Of a DNA stretch of 64,000 nt, positions 44,690 to 54,117 are shown in pieces. The stretch spans positions 8,813 through 72,812 of the forward strand of contig JAGDYV010000007.1 of assembly GCA_049116495.1 (NCBI GenBank). Direction: 5' to 3'. The DNA is from CAJQQK01 sp049116495. GTDB lineage: Bacteria > Pseudomonadota > Alphaproteobacteria > Rhizobiales > Hyphomicrobiaceae. The notes below the pieces were generated by a model. That model did not search any database. It worked only from the letters and a program-made list of their open reading frames with translations, and was not told the origin of the DNA. How positions within the stretch are numbered: the first letter of the stretch is position 1; every line of letters begins with the position of its first letter. The position numbers and the translations under genes are program-made.

Positions 44690-44720
44690 AAAAAGGCCCG
44701 CAATCTGCGGGCCTTTTTTT
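44690..44720 (+). terminator. rho-independent terminator of rplM-rpsI
   Basis: A 12-bp stem (AAAAAGGCCCGC and complement) with a 5-base loop runs into seven T residues. The A-rich left arm lets it also act for the convergent gene at 44732-45037. Confidence 0.93.
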
Positions 44721-44731
44721 GCGTGGACAAC

Positions 44732-45037
44732 TTAAGAACCGCAAAACGTCGCCGTCACGAGACAGCGGTATTCCGTCCCGAGCGGACCAAGATCCAGATA
44801 CAGTTTGCAGGACACCGTTTCATTACTCACCTTGAGGTTGCCCGCGCCAGACCAGCCACGCTTTTTCAACGTTTCCCCCGCATACTCTCGCAGCTTCTCA
44901 CGGGCCGCATCCGTCGCGGCCGGCTTGCCAAAGGCAACGTCCGAAAGCGGCAGACGGGTACAGACCTCGGCACGCGCTACCGATGCCGTGACCGCAATGA
45001 TCGCAAGTGCTGACATAGTCGTTTGACGCAAAGACAT
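44732..45037 (-). CDS. small secreted protein of unknown function
   Basis: The ATG at 45037, with GGGGG upstream, gives 101 residues. A signal peptide ends near SVARAEV and is followed by a mature domain with four cysteines (EVCTRL, VSCKLYL, YRCLV, TFCGS), compatible with two disulfides. The family is not recognised. It converges on rpsI and shares its terminator. A small periplasmic or inhibitor-like protein is possible; nothing more can be said. Confidence 0.72.
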   Translation of the reverse strand: MSLRQTTMSALAIIAVTASVARAEVCTRLPLSDVAFGKPAATDAAREKLREYAGETLKKRGWSGAGNLKVSNETVSCKLYLDLGPLGTEYRCLVTATFCGS

Positions 45038-45242
45038 TCTTGATTTCCCCCAAATGCACATATGAGCGGTTACGCCTAGCCCGGCAATCTGGCATCGGCG
45101 TGACAGCCAGAGCCTCGTGTTCCGACGCCGACGCTTGGTGCCCAAGCGTCTGCGCAGGAACACGAGACAACTTTCTGATTGTGTTCTGGCTTCACGAACA
45201 CGATCCGAGGTTCACCCGGAATCAAGTGTTCGATCCAGAACA

Positions 45243-45923
45243 CTAGAATTTGATCACTTTCGGTAATTCCCTCAGCGACTCGATCTTATGCTGTGGCTTG
45301 CCGCCGGCGACCTCGGCATGCTGGTCATGGATGGATTGATCACGCATGACCTGGATCGACGTCCAGCCGCGCGCGTTCGGCGTGACGAAGTCCTTCGCCG
45401 GGTTATCGCCGACGTAGACAAAGTGATCGCCAGTTGCCCCGATCTTGCTTTCGATGATCTCGTAGGCGCGAGGATGGGGCTTGTGAAACGCCCGGTCCGG
45501 GCCGAGTTCGCCCGTCAGCACCATCGCATCAAAATGATGCGCGATCGCCAATGCCTCGATCTTACGTGCCTGGACGGCTGCATTGCCATCGGTGATCAGG
45601 CCGAGCGAAACTTGTGCGCCATAATGCTCCAAGGCCCAGCGGCCGTCCTCGAAGAGCGAGATTTCAGGCGCATGGTCGCGATAGGCAGCGCGCACTTCAC
45701 CGATGTGATCTTCGGTATGATTGGGGACCAATGCAGCCACCGACATCGGGAAAACCTTACCTAGATGGCCTTCATCGAGGCGACGGATCATCTCCTCGGC
45801 AAGGCCATCGACACCCCAGTTAACCTTGGCGTGATGACCGGCTGCGCGGAAGCCTGAATGCGCATGTTCGCGCTCGGGATAGAGGGTGTCATCAAGATCA
45901 AAGATGACATGAACCTTGGACAA
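45243..45923 (-). CDS. HAD-superfamily hydrolase (subfamily IA)
   Basis: The start is taken as TTG at 45923, with AGGAA eight bases upstream, giving 226 residues; no ATG lies nearby in frame. Motif I is FDLDDTLYPE, with nucleophile D9 and D11; motif II has LGLITDGN; motif III K is in FHKPHPRAYE; and motif IV is YVGDNPAKDF. These enzymes dephosphorylate small phosphorylated metabolites such as nucleotides or phosphoglycolate. It is divergent from argC. Confidence 0.88.
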   Translation of the reverse strand: MSKVHVIFDLDDTLYPEREHAHSGFRAAGHHAKVNWGVDGLAEEMIRRLDEGHLGKVFPMSVAALVPNHTEDHIGEVRAAYRDHAPEISLFEDGRWALEHYGAQVSLGLITDGNAAVQARKIEALAIAHHFDAMVLTGELGPDRAFHKPHPRAYEIIESKIGATGDHFVYVGDNPAKDFVTPNARGWTSIQVMRDQSIHDQHAEVAGGKPQHKIESLRELPKVIKF

Positions 45924-46096
45924 TTTCGAATTCCTGTTATATCGCTCGCAGCTCCGGACGCGGCTTGAGTTCTGTCGAATTCGCCCGGCCCGCTGCAGCA
46001 GTCCACCGGAAACTTCCGGTTCGTATCCATCAGAACGCCAAGAGAGGGTGTAGACTTGGTCATTCCTGAATGGCCACTTTATCAGGATTTGGAAAG

Positions 46097-47035
46097 ATGA
46101 CGAGCAACGCAACGGTTTTTATTGATGGCGAAGCAGGTACGACGGGGCTTGGTATCCGTCAGCGCCTGGCCGATGTGGCCGACATTAAAGTGCGCAGCAT
46201 TGCCCACGAGGACCGCAAGGATGTTGCCGCAAAGCGCACCCTGATGGGCGAAGTCGACCTCGTCGTCCTCTGCCTGCCGGATGACGCCGCGCGCGAAACC
46301 GTCGCCCTTGCCGATAGCCTGCCGGGCGGCGGCCCGAAGATCGTCGACGCATCAACGGCACACCGCGTCGCCGACGGCTGGGCGTATGGCTTTCCGGAAT
46401 TGAGCCGCGACCAGAACGCGACCGTGCGGACGGCAAGCCGGGTCGCCAATCCCGGCTGTTACCCGACCGGCGCGATCGCTCTGCTGCGCCCCCTGATCGA
46501 ACGTGGCTTGATGCCAGAGGATTATCCGGTGACCGTCAACGCGGTATCCGGCTACACCGGCGGCGGCAAGGGCATGATCGAGGCGCACGAGGCCGACGAC
46601 GGGCCGGACTTTGAGCTTTACGCGCTCGGCCTTCAGCACAAGCACGTGCCCGAGTTGCAAAAGTACAGCGGGCTGACCCGGCGGCCCTTGTTCGTCCCGT
46701 CGGTCGGACATTTCCCTCAGGGTATGTTGGTGAGCGTTCCCCTGCATCTCGACACGCTGCCAGGCACGCCGTCCATCGGTACATTGCATGACGCCCTCAA
46801 AGAGCACTTTTCCGGTTCCGAACTGGTCGCAGTGCTGGACCCTGCAAGTGATCCTGGAATGGAGAAAGGCCGCATCTCCGCGGAAACCCTGGAGAATTCC
46901 GACAAGCTGGAACTTCGCGTCTTCGGCAACGAACAGCACGGTCAGGCGGTTCTGGTTGCACGGCTCGACAATCTGGGCAAAGGCGCCTCGGGTGCCGCGG
47001 TCCAGAACATCCAACTCATGCTGGGATTGAGTTGA
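46097..47035 (+). CDS. argC: N-acetyl-gamma-glutamyl-phosphate reductase, short type
   Basis: The ATG at 46097 has GGAAAG upstream and gives 312 residues; an ATG nine codons earlier is less likely. The NADP-binding start FIDGEAGTTGLGIRQRL and the catalytic Cys C121 in ANPGCYPTG identify the short ArgC common in Alphaproteobacteria. It reduces N-acetylglutamyl phosphate in arginine synthesis, using NADPH. It follows rplM-rpsI in the conserved block, with two genes inserted between them. Confidence 0.95.
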   Translation: MTSNATVFIDGEAGTTGLGIRQRLADVADIKVRSIAHEDRKDVAAKRTLMGEVDLVVLCLPDDAARETVALADSLPGGGPKIVDASTAHRVADGWAYGFPELSRDQNATVRTASRVANPGCYPTGAIALLRPLIERGLMPEDYPVTVNAVSGYTGGGKGMIEAHEADDGPDFELYALGLQHKHVPELQKYSGLTRRPLFVPSVGHFPQGMLVSVPLHLDTLPGTPSIGTLHDALKEHFSGSELVAVLDPASDPGMEKGRISAETLENSDKLELRVFGNEQHGQAVLVARLDNLGKGASGAAVQNIQLMLGLS

Positions 47036-47040
47036 TCAGC

Positions 47041-47070
47041 AGCGCCTGATCCGCATCAGGATCTGGCGCT
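47041..47070. terminator. hairpin between argC and ctaA that holds the ctaA stop codon
   Basis: Arms AGCGCC-T-GATCC and GGATC-T-GGCGCT pair over 12 positions with one mismatch and a 6-base loop. The loop contains the ctaA stop on the minus strand. No T run follows on either strand, so it may be a bidirectional weak terminator or RNA 3'-end protector. Confidence 0.5.
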
Positions 47071-48159
47071 TGCCCCGTGCACCGTGTGCATATGCCAAAT
47101 GGATATGGCAAAGACGACGGCGGCAGCGGTTTGATGGGCGACACCGAGACCTATCGGGATCGCACCATCGACCGCGAGTAGGGTCCAGATACCGAGCCCG
47201 GCCTGCATGACGATCGCCCACCCCAGCAAGCGGGCGCTGAGCACCGCCTGGCGATTGTCGGTATGTCTTGCGATGACCAACGCCTGCACGGCCGCAAGCG
47301 CGACAAGGGCGTAAGCCATCAGACGATGATTGAACTGAATGGTCGTAAGATTTTCGGCGATGTTCATGTACCAAGGCGCCAAATTCCACATGCCGCTTGG
47401 GATCAGATCACCGTCCATCAACGGCCAGGTGTTGTAGGTCAGACCCGCCTTGGTGCCGGCCACAAAGGCACCCAGCAGGACCTGACACAAGATCAGCAAC
47501 ACCAGCGCGACGGCCATCCAGCGCACCGGTGCACCAACATCCAGCAATCGGACCAGGGGATCGACCGGGCGCACTGCAAGGCCGAGCCAGACCAGACATC
47601 CCAGAATGACGAACGCGAGCCCGAGATGCATGGCGAGGCGGTAATGGCTGACATCAACGCGCTCAGTGAGGCCTGACTGGACCATGTACCAGCCGACAAA
47701 CCCCTGCAGCGCCCCGAGCAGCAGGACCGCAACCAATGGCACCTTGAGCCGCGACGGGATCCGGCCCGCCATCCAGAAACCAACCAGCGGGAGAGCGTAG
47801 ACGAGCCCGATGAACCGGCCGAGGAAGCGATGCCCCCACTCCCACCAGTAGATGTACTTGAACGCTTCAAGGCTCATGCCGGCATTGACCAGCTTGTATT
47901 CGGGAATAGCCTTGTAGCGGGCGAATGCATCGGCCCAATCTGCCGCGCTCAGTGGAGGTATGGCACCGAGCAGAGGCTTCCACTGGGTAATCGAGAGACC
48001 GGAATCTGTCAGACGCGTGGCGCCGCCAACGGCGACCATCGCGACAACCAGCAACGCAACCGCCATGAGCCAGCGCGACACGGCGGCATCCCCCTCTTCG
48101 GCGCCTCTCCCGAGAGGTTGATTGTCAGTTCGTGTAGCAGCCGCGACACCCGGCGTCAT
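47056..48159 (-). CDS. ctaA: haem A synthase (COX15/CtaA)
   Basis: The ATG at 48159 gives 367 residues; an ATG 19 codons earlier is possible. About eight membrane helices are present, with the four haem-binding histidines in EWGHRFLGR, VSHYRLAMH, QFNHRLMAY and VAHQTAAA, and TRLTDSGLSITQWKP in the first loop. It converts haem O to haem A for cytochrome aa3 oxidase. It is divergent from the DUF2842 gene, its usual neighbour. Confidence 0.93.
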   Translation of the reverse strand: MTPGVAAATRTDNQPLGRGAEEGDAAVSRWLMAVALLVVAMVAVGGATRLTDSGLSITQWKPLLGAIPPLSAADWADAFARYKAIPEYKLVNAGMSLEAFKYIYWWEWGHRFLGRFIGLVYALPLVGFWMAGRIPSRLKVPLVAVLLLGALQGFVGWYMVQSGLTERVDVSHYRLAMHLGLAFVILGCLVWLGLAVRPVDPLVRLLDVGAPVRWMAVALVLLILCQVLLGAFVAGTKAGLTYNTWPLMDGDLIPSGMWNLAPWYMNIAENLTTIQFNHRLMAYALVALAAVQALVIARHTDNRQAVLSARLLGWAIVMQAGLGIWTLLAVDGAIPIGLGVAHQTAAAVVFAISIWHMHTVHGASARS

Positions 48160-48325
48160 CGTCGTGGGTCCATGTCTTTGCGATGGTAAGTCGAGAGCAG
48201 CAATGGATGATCCCATCCGCGCCGGCAATGCGATGCATCGGCGCGGGACACGGCGGCCCGCCGGGCGGTGTCGCCGACAGGATTGCCATTGCCCAGCGAT
48301 GCAGAAGAACAAAAGACGGTAGCCG

Positions 48326-48526
48326 ATGAGAATGCGCACGCGAAAATTGATTGGCACCATCGGGCTGCTGGTGCTTGTCATCGTTTACTCGCTCGTCGCG
48401 ATGATGGTGGCCATCGTGCTGCAGGTGAATGCCAGCAAATATGTTGAGGTTCTCTATTACGTTGTTGCCGGCCTTGCCTGGGTGATCCCAGCCGGCGCCA
48501 TTATCTGGTGGATGCAGAAGGAATGA
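48326..48526 (+). CDS. DUF2842 small membrane protein
   Basis: This 66-residue protein has two membrane helices separated by a short loop and a basic start (MRMRTRKLIGT). It matches the alphaproteobacterial DUF2842 family, usually encoded next to ctaA. ATG at 48332 is an alternative start. The function is unknown; a role in cytochrome oxidase assembly is guessed from context only. Confidence 0.85.
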   Translation: MRMRTRKLIGTIGLLVLVIVYSLVAMMVAIVLQVNASKYVEVLYYVVAGLAWVIPAGAIIWWMQKE

Positions 48527-48541
48527 ATTCTTCAGTTTGGC

Positions 48542-49630
48542 TTAAGCGGCCCGACGCGGCATGGCAGCCTTTGCAAGATCCATCATCTTGAACGGTGCTC
48601 CGGTAAGCAGGACCTTCAGGAAGCGCGCGTCCTGGAAGTCGCCGTTGAGCGATAACCTCGGCAGCCCGGTCAACTGATCGCGCACGTCATGGGCAATCAG
48701 TCCCTTTCGGGTCGTGACTGCCGTATGGATGCCGAGTGATTGCGCGATTTTGAACTCACGCGGGCCGGCGCTACCGGCATCTCCGTAAGGATAGGCGAAG
48801 TGGCGGCAGTCACGACCGAGTTCATGCTCGACATGCTCGACACTTGACGCAATCTGCCAACGCGCCTCGTCTTCGGAGCACTTTGCAAGCGACGTGTGCG
48901 TCATCGTGTGGGCGCCGAAAGTAATGAGCGGGTTCTTGGCGGCGGCACGCGCCTCGTTCCAATCCATGACCAACGCTTTGCATGCCGCATAAGGGTCGAT
49001 GCCGGCGGCGCGCGCCCAGCGATTGACGTGGCACTGGACGGATGCATCCGGCATCGCACGCAACCAGGGATAAATCGCGTTCAGAGCCGCATACTTCTCA
49101 GCCACGGTCGTGAGCGGCAGAACACGCTCACCGTCGGAAAACGGCACCGCGATTGCTGTTGTCTCGAGCAACACTTTTTCAAGTGTCAACCACCATGCCA
49201 GACCGTTGCCATCGCAGAAGTCCGGCGCCAGGTAAATCGTCATTGGCACGCCGAAGCGCTGACAAATCGGCAAGGCATGTTCGATGTTGTCACGATAACC
49301 ATCGTCGAATGTGAACGTCACGAAGCGGCGGCGAGACGCCTTGCCTGAAAGCATCCGGTCGTGCGCTTCATCGAGCGAGACAACATCAAAGTCACGTTCA
49401 AGAACGTGCTCGATGACCATGGTGAGGAATTCCGGCGTGACGCTCAGGATTCTATTCGGTGCAAACGCCGCTGGCCGCTCCGGTCGGACATGATGCAGCA
49501 TGAAGATGACGCCGGAGCCTTGCGTCATCGGTGCCAATGCCTGGTCAAGCCGCGTATAGTGCAACGCGTTCAGGGCCGCCTTCAAAATACTCGTAGTGAC
49601 TTCCTGCATGATGGCGCCGACACCCCGCAT
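48542..49630 (-). CDS. polysaccharide deacetylase family protein
   Basis: This protein is 362 residues from the ATG at 49630 (ATG at 49609 is an alternative). The NodB domain shows TFDDGYRDN with the catalytic Asp pair, and FGAHTMTHTSL with two metal-ligand His residues, then FAYPYGDAG. No signal peptide is seen, so the enzyme probably acts in the cytoplasm on a polysaccharide precursor or is exported with a complex. It is encoded 199 bp after the GumC-like gene on the same strand. Confidence 0.9.
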   Translation of the reverse strand: MRGVGAIMQEVTTSILKAALNALHYTRLDQALAPMTQGSGVIFMLHHVRPERPAAFAPNRILSVTPEFLTMVIEHVLERDFDVVSLDEAHDRMLSGKASRRRFVTFTFDDGYRDNIEHALPICQRFGVPMTIYLAPDFCDGNGLAWWLTLEKVLLETTAIAVPFSDGERVLPLTTVAEKYAALNAIYPWLRAMPDASVQCHVNRWARAAGIDPYAACKALVMDWNEARAAAKNPLITFGAHTMTHTSLAKCSEDEARWQIASSVEHVEHELGRDCRHFAYPYGDAGSAGPREFKIAQSLGIHTAVTTRKGLIAHDVRDQLTGLPRLSLNGDFQDARFLKVLLTGAPFKMMDLAKAAMPRRAA

Positions 49631-49829
49631 CCGATCTCAGACAATTGTCCGGTTGTACGGTGTAGGTGTAAATAATCGCTGTCATAGCGCCTGCCGAGCG
49701 CGGCAACGGCCAGGTATTTCAATGGCAAGGTAAATGGATCACTAACGTCCGGCCGACACGCTGAACCGCGCAAACAGTTCTGCATCAGCATCACCTGCAA
49801 GGCAGCCCAGGCCTGCCGTGTGAATCGGG

Positions 49830-51986
49830 CTAGCGCGCGCCCAATGGCGCCTTGCGTGCACCAACGCCGGCAACGGAGCGGACGTAGTGAATAATTTCGA
49901 TATCTGCAACATCGAAACCAAGGAAGCTATCATCACTTGCGATGGGACCGCCGACATTCGGTTCAGCAACTGTCATACCCGCATCAAACCGGCCCTGAAT
50001 GGTTTCGAACAGCGTGCGCGCGTCCTCGTAACGCGCTGCGACGACGACATGGTCATACGCTTCATCAAGTGCATCCAGAACCAGATTGAGCGCATCTTCG
50101 TCCAGCAACTCAGGCCGGTCGGGCTGCGTCGTTGCATAGGCATAGTGCACGTTTAAATCCGGCAAAGCGACGAGGATGTCATCAAACTCGGCGGCACCGG
50201 CCATCAAATCGACGAGACTGGCCGCGTCACCAGCGTCTATGTCCTTGTGTAGCTGCCGTCCGTCCAGGCTCCAGTCAACGAGGAGGACGCGAGCGCCGGC
50301 GTCGCTCAACTCAGCGATCAGGTCTATCGCCTCATCACTGGGATCGGTGTTGCTTGTTGCTCCCGCCATCAACAAGCGAAAGCCGCCACCCATCGGTGCT
50401 GAGTCGATAAAATGCTGGGCGTAATCCGGGATCGTCATGGATCGGCCAGGCGTGGCCGGTTTTGCCAACGCGACAGCTGACGACGCCGCTGCCAGCGGTG
50501 CTGAATGGCCGGCCACTTCCTGCTGTGGCGGCTGCTTGGCGCGACTGCCGGCACCGGCCTTATCGGAAGACCTGCGGTTATGGGCGACAGAGCGGCCGGA
50601 TGCCAGCAACTCGCGGGCAATGACAAGCGCCAGGCCGAGCATGAGCGTGGCAACCATGGCGAGCAAGGTGTATGGCGTCGTTCTCGGAAAAACAGGCTTC
50701 GATGAGGGTCGGGCCATCGAGACGATGGTTGATTCAACGGGTACACGATTGGTGTCAACGACCGTTCGGTTGTCTTCGAGTTGCTGCTGCAGCCGTGCGA
50801 GTTCGTTACTTTTCGATTTCGCCGTGTTCTCCAGCGATCGCAGCTTGGCTTCGTCACCAGAACGGCTGACCGCGGTCCTTTTCAGGTCGCCCAGCTGAAC
50901 GCGGATCTTTTCCGTGCGCAACTGACCGAGGCGAACTTCCTTGGCAATACCGTTGACGATTGTGCGGATCTCAGCGCTGATCGCACGGCGCAGGCCGTTG
51001 AGGTCGGCATTCAACTGTCGCATGCGCGGGTGCGCCGGCAGCAGCACGGCACGCGCCTCGTTGACCTGGCGCTCGACCCGGACGCGCTGAGCCATGAGAT
51101 CCTGAATGATGCGCGATTGCTGGACTTCCGGCAACGTATCGGCGCTACCGCCGATCGCGAGTTCGCGCGCTGCGGCAAGCCGCGCCTCGGACCTGGCCGT
51201 TTCAGCCTCCGCTTTCACCAATTCCGCGTTTAACGCCGTCGACCTTTGCTGCTCGAGCGTGAGCGTCGTCGCGCCTCCTGTCAGTTGATCGGTTTGGGCG
51301 CGAAAGCGCTTGGCGGCGGCGTCGGCCTCCTGGACTTCGCGGCTCAACTTTTTGATCTTTGGCAGCAGTGCTGCGACGGCCTCGTTCGTCTCGCGTACCG
51401 GGATCTCCCGCAAACTGTTGCGGTATTCGGCTGCAATGCCATTCGCCACGCTGGCTGCAACCTGCGGATCGGTGGACGTGAATCGAACGGAGATGAAGCG
51501 GCTTTCACGAGCTGACGAGACGACGAGGTTCCGGCGCATGGCTGACAACATGCGGCTCTCGACCGTTTCATTTCGGCGCGGTTGGCCGATACCGACCATG
51601 CGCAACATGCCATCAATCGCATCGACCGGGCCGATCGCTGCATTGAACTCGGCACGCTCGCCAAGTTTCAGTGATTTGCCGACTTTGATCAGAAGATCGG
51701 GCGCCATCAGCGCGCGCACATGGGTGTTGATCGCTGCTGGGTCGAGGCGCGGCGTCACGGTCGCCGCGTTGCCCGCATTGTTTTTGACCCCGGTGAACGG
51801 GTTCGTCGGCTTGGCTGTAATCGTCAACTGCGTTTCCGCATCGTAGCGTTTGGCCATAAGGCTCAGCCCGGCAAACGTGACGACACCGGCAATGATCGTG
51901 CAGATCATCAGCCCCGGCAGCGATCTGCGCACGCCCGACCAGATCGATGCAACGTCAATATCCTGAGTGCCTCTATTGGTAGCCAT
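49830..51986 (-). CDS. Wzc/GumC-like chain-length protein with degenerate kinase domain
   Basis: The ATG at 51986 gives 718 residues (ATG at 52004 gives 724). A Wzz domain with its first membrane helix (about residues 25-46), a long coiled coil (200-415) and a second helix (about 440-460) are typical of polysaccharide co-polymerases. The C-terminal domain resembles a BY-kinase: VLLVDWSLDG matches Walker A', and YDHVVVAA resembles Walker B. The P-loop reads GATSNTDPSDE, without GK-S/T, and no Tyr cluster follows. The kinase is therefore probably inactive. It is divergent from the Wza-like gene. Confidence 0.88.
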   Translation of the reverse strand: MATNRGTQDIDVASIWSGVRRSLPGLMICTIIAGVVTFAGLSLMAKRYDAETQLTITAKPTNPFTGVKNNAGNAATVTPRLDPAAINTHVRALMAPDLLIKVGKSLKLGERAEFNAAIGPVDAIDGMLRMVGIGQPRRNETVESRMLSAMRRNLVVSSARESRFISVRFTSTDPQVAASVANGIAAEYRNSLREIPVRETNEAVAALLPKIKKLSREVQEADAAAKRFRAQTDQLTGGATTLTLEQQRSTALNAELVKAEAETARSEARLAAARELAIGGSADTLPEVQQSRIIQDLMAQRVRVERQVNEARAVLLPAHPRMRQLNADLNGLRRAISAEIRTIVNGIAKEVRLGQLRTEKIRVQLGDLKRTAVSRSGDEAKLRSLENTAKSKSNELARLQQQLEDNRTVVDTNRVPVESTIVSMARPSSKPVFPRTTPYTLLAMVATLMLGLALVIARELLASGRSVAHNRRSSDKAGAGSRAKQPPQQEVAGHSAPLAAASSAVALAKPATPGRSMTIPDYAQHFIDSAPMGGGFRLLMAGATSNTDPSDEAIDLIAELSDAGARVLLVDWSLDGRQLHKDIDAGDAASLVDLMAGAAEFDDILVALPDLNVHYAYATTQPDRPELLDEDALNLVLDALDEAYDHVVVAARYEDARTLFETIQGRFDAGMTVAEPNVGGPIASDDSFLGFDVADIEIIHYVRSVAGVGARKAPLGAR

Positions 51987-52176
51987 CTTGTACTTGCCTG
52001 TCATTGATCGCCGGGGACGCTTCGGGGAATCTTGCCAATTTGTTTCCGCTCTACCCGGATTAGAACGCTTCTGCGTAACGATTCCCTTAATTGTTCACGA
52101 ACGGCACGCCACCTCAGATTTTCTTAACCAGTCCGTGCGTTAATCAGCCAGATTGGAAGCTTCTGAGGACACATCG

Positions 52177-52884
52177 ATGCGGCCCTGTTTGTACGGCGTT
52201 CTATTGACTTTGACCGCTCTGGTTGGCGGTTGCTCGCACGTTTCGATCGAGCGAACCCAGGATTGGGTCGCAGGGACTCGGATGAATGCCACGGCACCGC
52301 TCGCGTCCAACAGTCATCGCAAACACGGCTGGGCACCGATCACCAATCAACGGGGTGGTGAGCCATCCGAATTGGTTGTCACGCCCGTCAGCACCAAAGG
52401 GCCACACGCCGTGGCGCATTCCGATGCGCGTTACCTGCTCGATAGCGGCGACCAGCTGCGGGTTTTTGTCTACGGCCAACCCAATCTCAGCCGCATCTAC
52501 ACGGTTGATCACAGCGGCAACATCATGGTGCCCTTGATCGGCATCGTGCGGGCTCAGCGACGCACGACATATGAACTGGCAGGGGCGATCCGCGCCCGGC
52601 TGGGGGCGCGTTTTGTCCGCGACCCCAACGTCACCGTCGATATGCACCAGAATCGGCCGTTCTTCATCCTCGGTGAAGTGCGCACGCCCGGCCAATACCC
52701 CTATGTTCCCGGCATGACCGTCGAGACTGCCGTGGCGATCGCCGGCGGATATACGCCGCGCGCCGACAAGCACCGGTTCCGCGTGAACCGCCGTGTTGAC
52801 GGTGTGGTCGAAGTCGATCATGGGCCGGCGACCTACGTCCTGCAGCCTGGCGACACGATCAACGTCTCGGAACGGTTCTTTTAG
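52177..52884 (+). CDS. polysaccharide export lipoprotein (Wza family)
   Basis: The ATG at 52177, with GAGG eight bases upstream, gives 235 residues. A lipobox LVGGC marks cleavage and lipidation at Cys 18 or so. The Poly_export domain begins YLLDSGDQLRVFVYGQPNLS and is followed by one SLBB-like domain (NRPFFILGEVRTPGQYPY). It forms the outer-membrane channel for exopolysaccharide. It is about half the length of E. coli Wza, typical for GumB-type proteins. The GT4 gene follows at 42 bp. Confidence 0.92.
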   Translation: MRPCLYGVLLTLTALVGGCSHVSIERTQDWVAGTRMNATAPLASNSHRKHGWAPITNQRGGEPSELVVTPVSTKGPHAVAHSDARYLLDSGDQLRVFVYGQPNLSRIYTVDHSGNIMVPLIGIVRAQRRTTYELAGAIRARLGARFVRDPNVTVDMHQNRPFFILGEVRTPGQYPYVPGMTVETAVAIAGGYTPRADKHRFRVNRRVDGVVEVDHGPATYVLQPGDTINVSERFF

Positions 52885-52926
52885 ATTTGAGCATTACGAT
52901 CAGACGGCAACCTCTGCATTTCCGGG

Positions 52927-54072
52927 ATGTCCGTCATGAGTGCCCCTCGTATCCTTCACTGCTTACGCTCGCCGGTTGGCGGGCTCTTTCGGCATGTCCG
53001 GGATTTGGCCGGGGAGCAGGCGCAGCGCGGATATGATGTCGGAATCATTTGTGATGATCACGCCATAGACACGCTCACCAAGGACCGCCTAACCGAGCTG
53101 GCCGCCCAGATTTCTCTCGGCGTGCATTGCGTCTCGATGCCACGCGGCTTGGGGCTGACGGACTTCACGGCGTACCGCTCGGTGCGCGATCTCATCCAAG
53201 CGCTTCAAATCGATATCGCACATGGCCATGGTGCCAAAGGCGGCGCTTATGCGCGTCTTGCCGGCCGCGCGCTCAAGGCGCGAGGCCAGAACGTCACGAC
53301 GATCTATACGCCGCACGGCGGCAGCCTGCACTATCAGCCCGGCACGCCCGCGGCGCACATCTTTCTCGGCCTGGAAATACAGCTGATGCACGCCACCGAT
53401 GGGATCATCTTCGAAAGCACCTTCGCTCAGAAGCGGTATACGGAATACGTCGGTGGCGGTCACGTTCACCAGCAGGTGATCTTCAACGGCCTACTGTCTG
53501 CTGAATTTTGTTCACCGCAGATCTCTGCCACCGCAACCGATCTGCTCTTCATCGGTGAACTCCGTGACCTCAAAGGTGTCGACGTATTGCTGCATGCGCT
53601 GGCCGCAGTTCGCCAATCACAGGACGCAACGTTGACAATCGTTGGCGAGGGCGCAGATCGGGAAAAGCTGACGGCGCTCGCCCATCAACTCGGTCTTGCC
53701 GACGCGGCCCAATTTGTTGGCGCGAAGCCGGCCCACGAGGCGTTCACGATGGGGCGCTGCCTGGTTGTCCCATCGCGCAAGGAAAGCCTGCCATATGTTG
53801 TTCTGGAAGCTGCCGCCGCGCGAGTGCCGCTCATCGCGACTGACGTCGGCGGCATCCCCGAAATCGTTCAAGGTACAACAACCAAATTGATCGCCAGCGA
53901 TGACGTCGCCGCACTCACCAAAGCCATTGACGCGGTGCTGTCGCATCCTGAAAATGCAACGTCTCAGGCGGCCCAGTTGCACGATGCTGTCGCTCAAAGG
54001 TTCACGGTCACGGCAATGACTGATGGCATCTGCGCCTTCTATGCCGATAGCGCCGTGGCCCTTGCCGCCTAG
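52927..54072 (+). CDS. glycosyltransferase family 4
   Basis: This 381-residue GT-B enzyme has an N-terminal acceptor domain beginning RILHCLRSPVGGLFRHVRDL and a C-terminal donor domain with LLFIGELRDLKGVDVLLHAL, and the EX7E-like stretch VVPSRKESLPYVVLEAAAA. It transfers a sugar from a nucleotide sugar onto a polysaccharide repeat unit. It forms a two-gene unit with the Wza-like gene. The sugar cannot be inferred. Confidence 0.92.
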   Translation: MSVMSAPRILHCLRSPVGGLFRHVRDLAGEQAQRGYDVGIICDDHAIDTLTKDRLTELAAQISLGVHCVSMPRGLGLTDFTAYRSVRDLIQALQIDIAHGHGAKGGAYARLAGRALKARGQNVTTIYTPHGGSLHYQPGTPAAHIFLGLEIQLMHATDGIIFESTFAQKRYTEYVGGGHVHQQVIFNGLLSAEFCSPQISATATDLLFIGELRDLKGVDVLLHALAAVRQSQDATLTIVGEGADREKLTALAHQLGLADAAQFVGAKPAHEAFTMGRCLVVPSRKESLPYVVLEAAAARVPLIATDVGGIPEIVQGTTTKLIASDDVAALTKAIDAVLSHPENATSQAAQLHDAVAQRFTVTAMTDGICAFYADSAVALAA

Positions 54073-54117
54073 CGAGCCGGCTGGAAACTCCAGTTGGTTA
54101 TTTAAGTGTCCGCCTGC

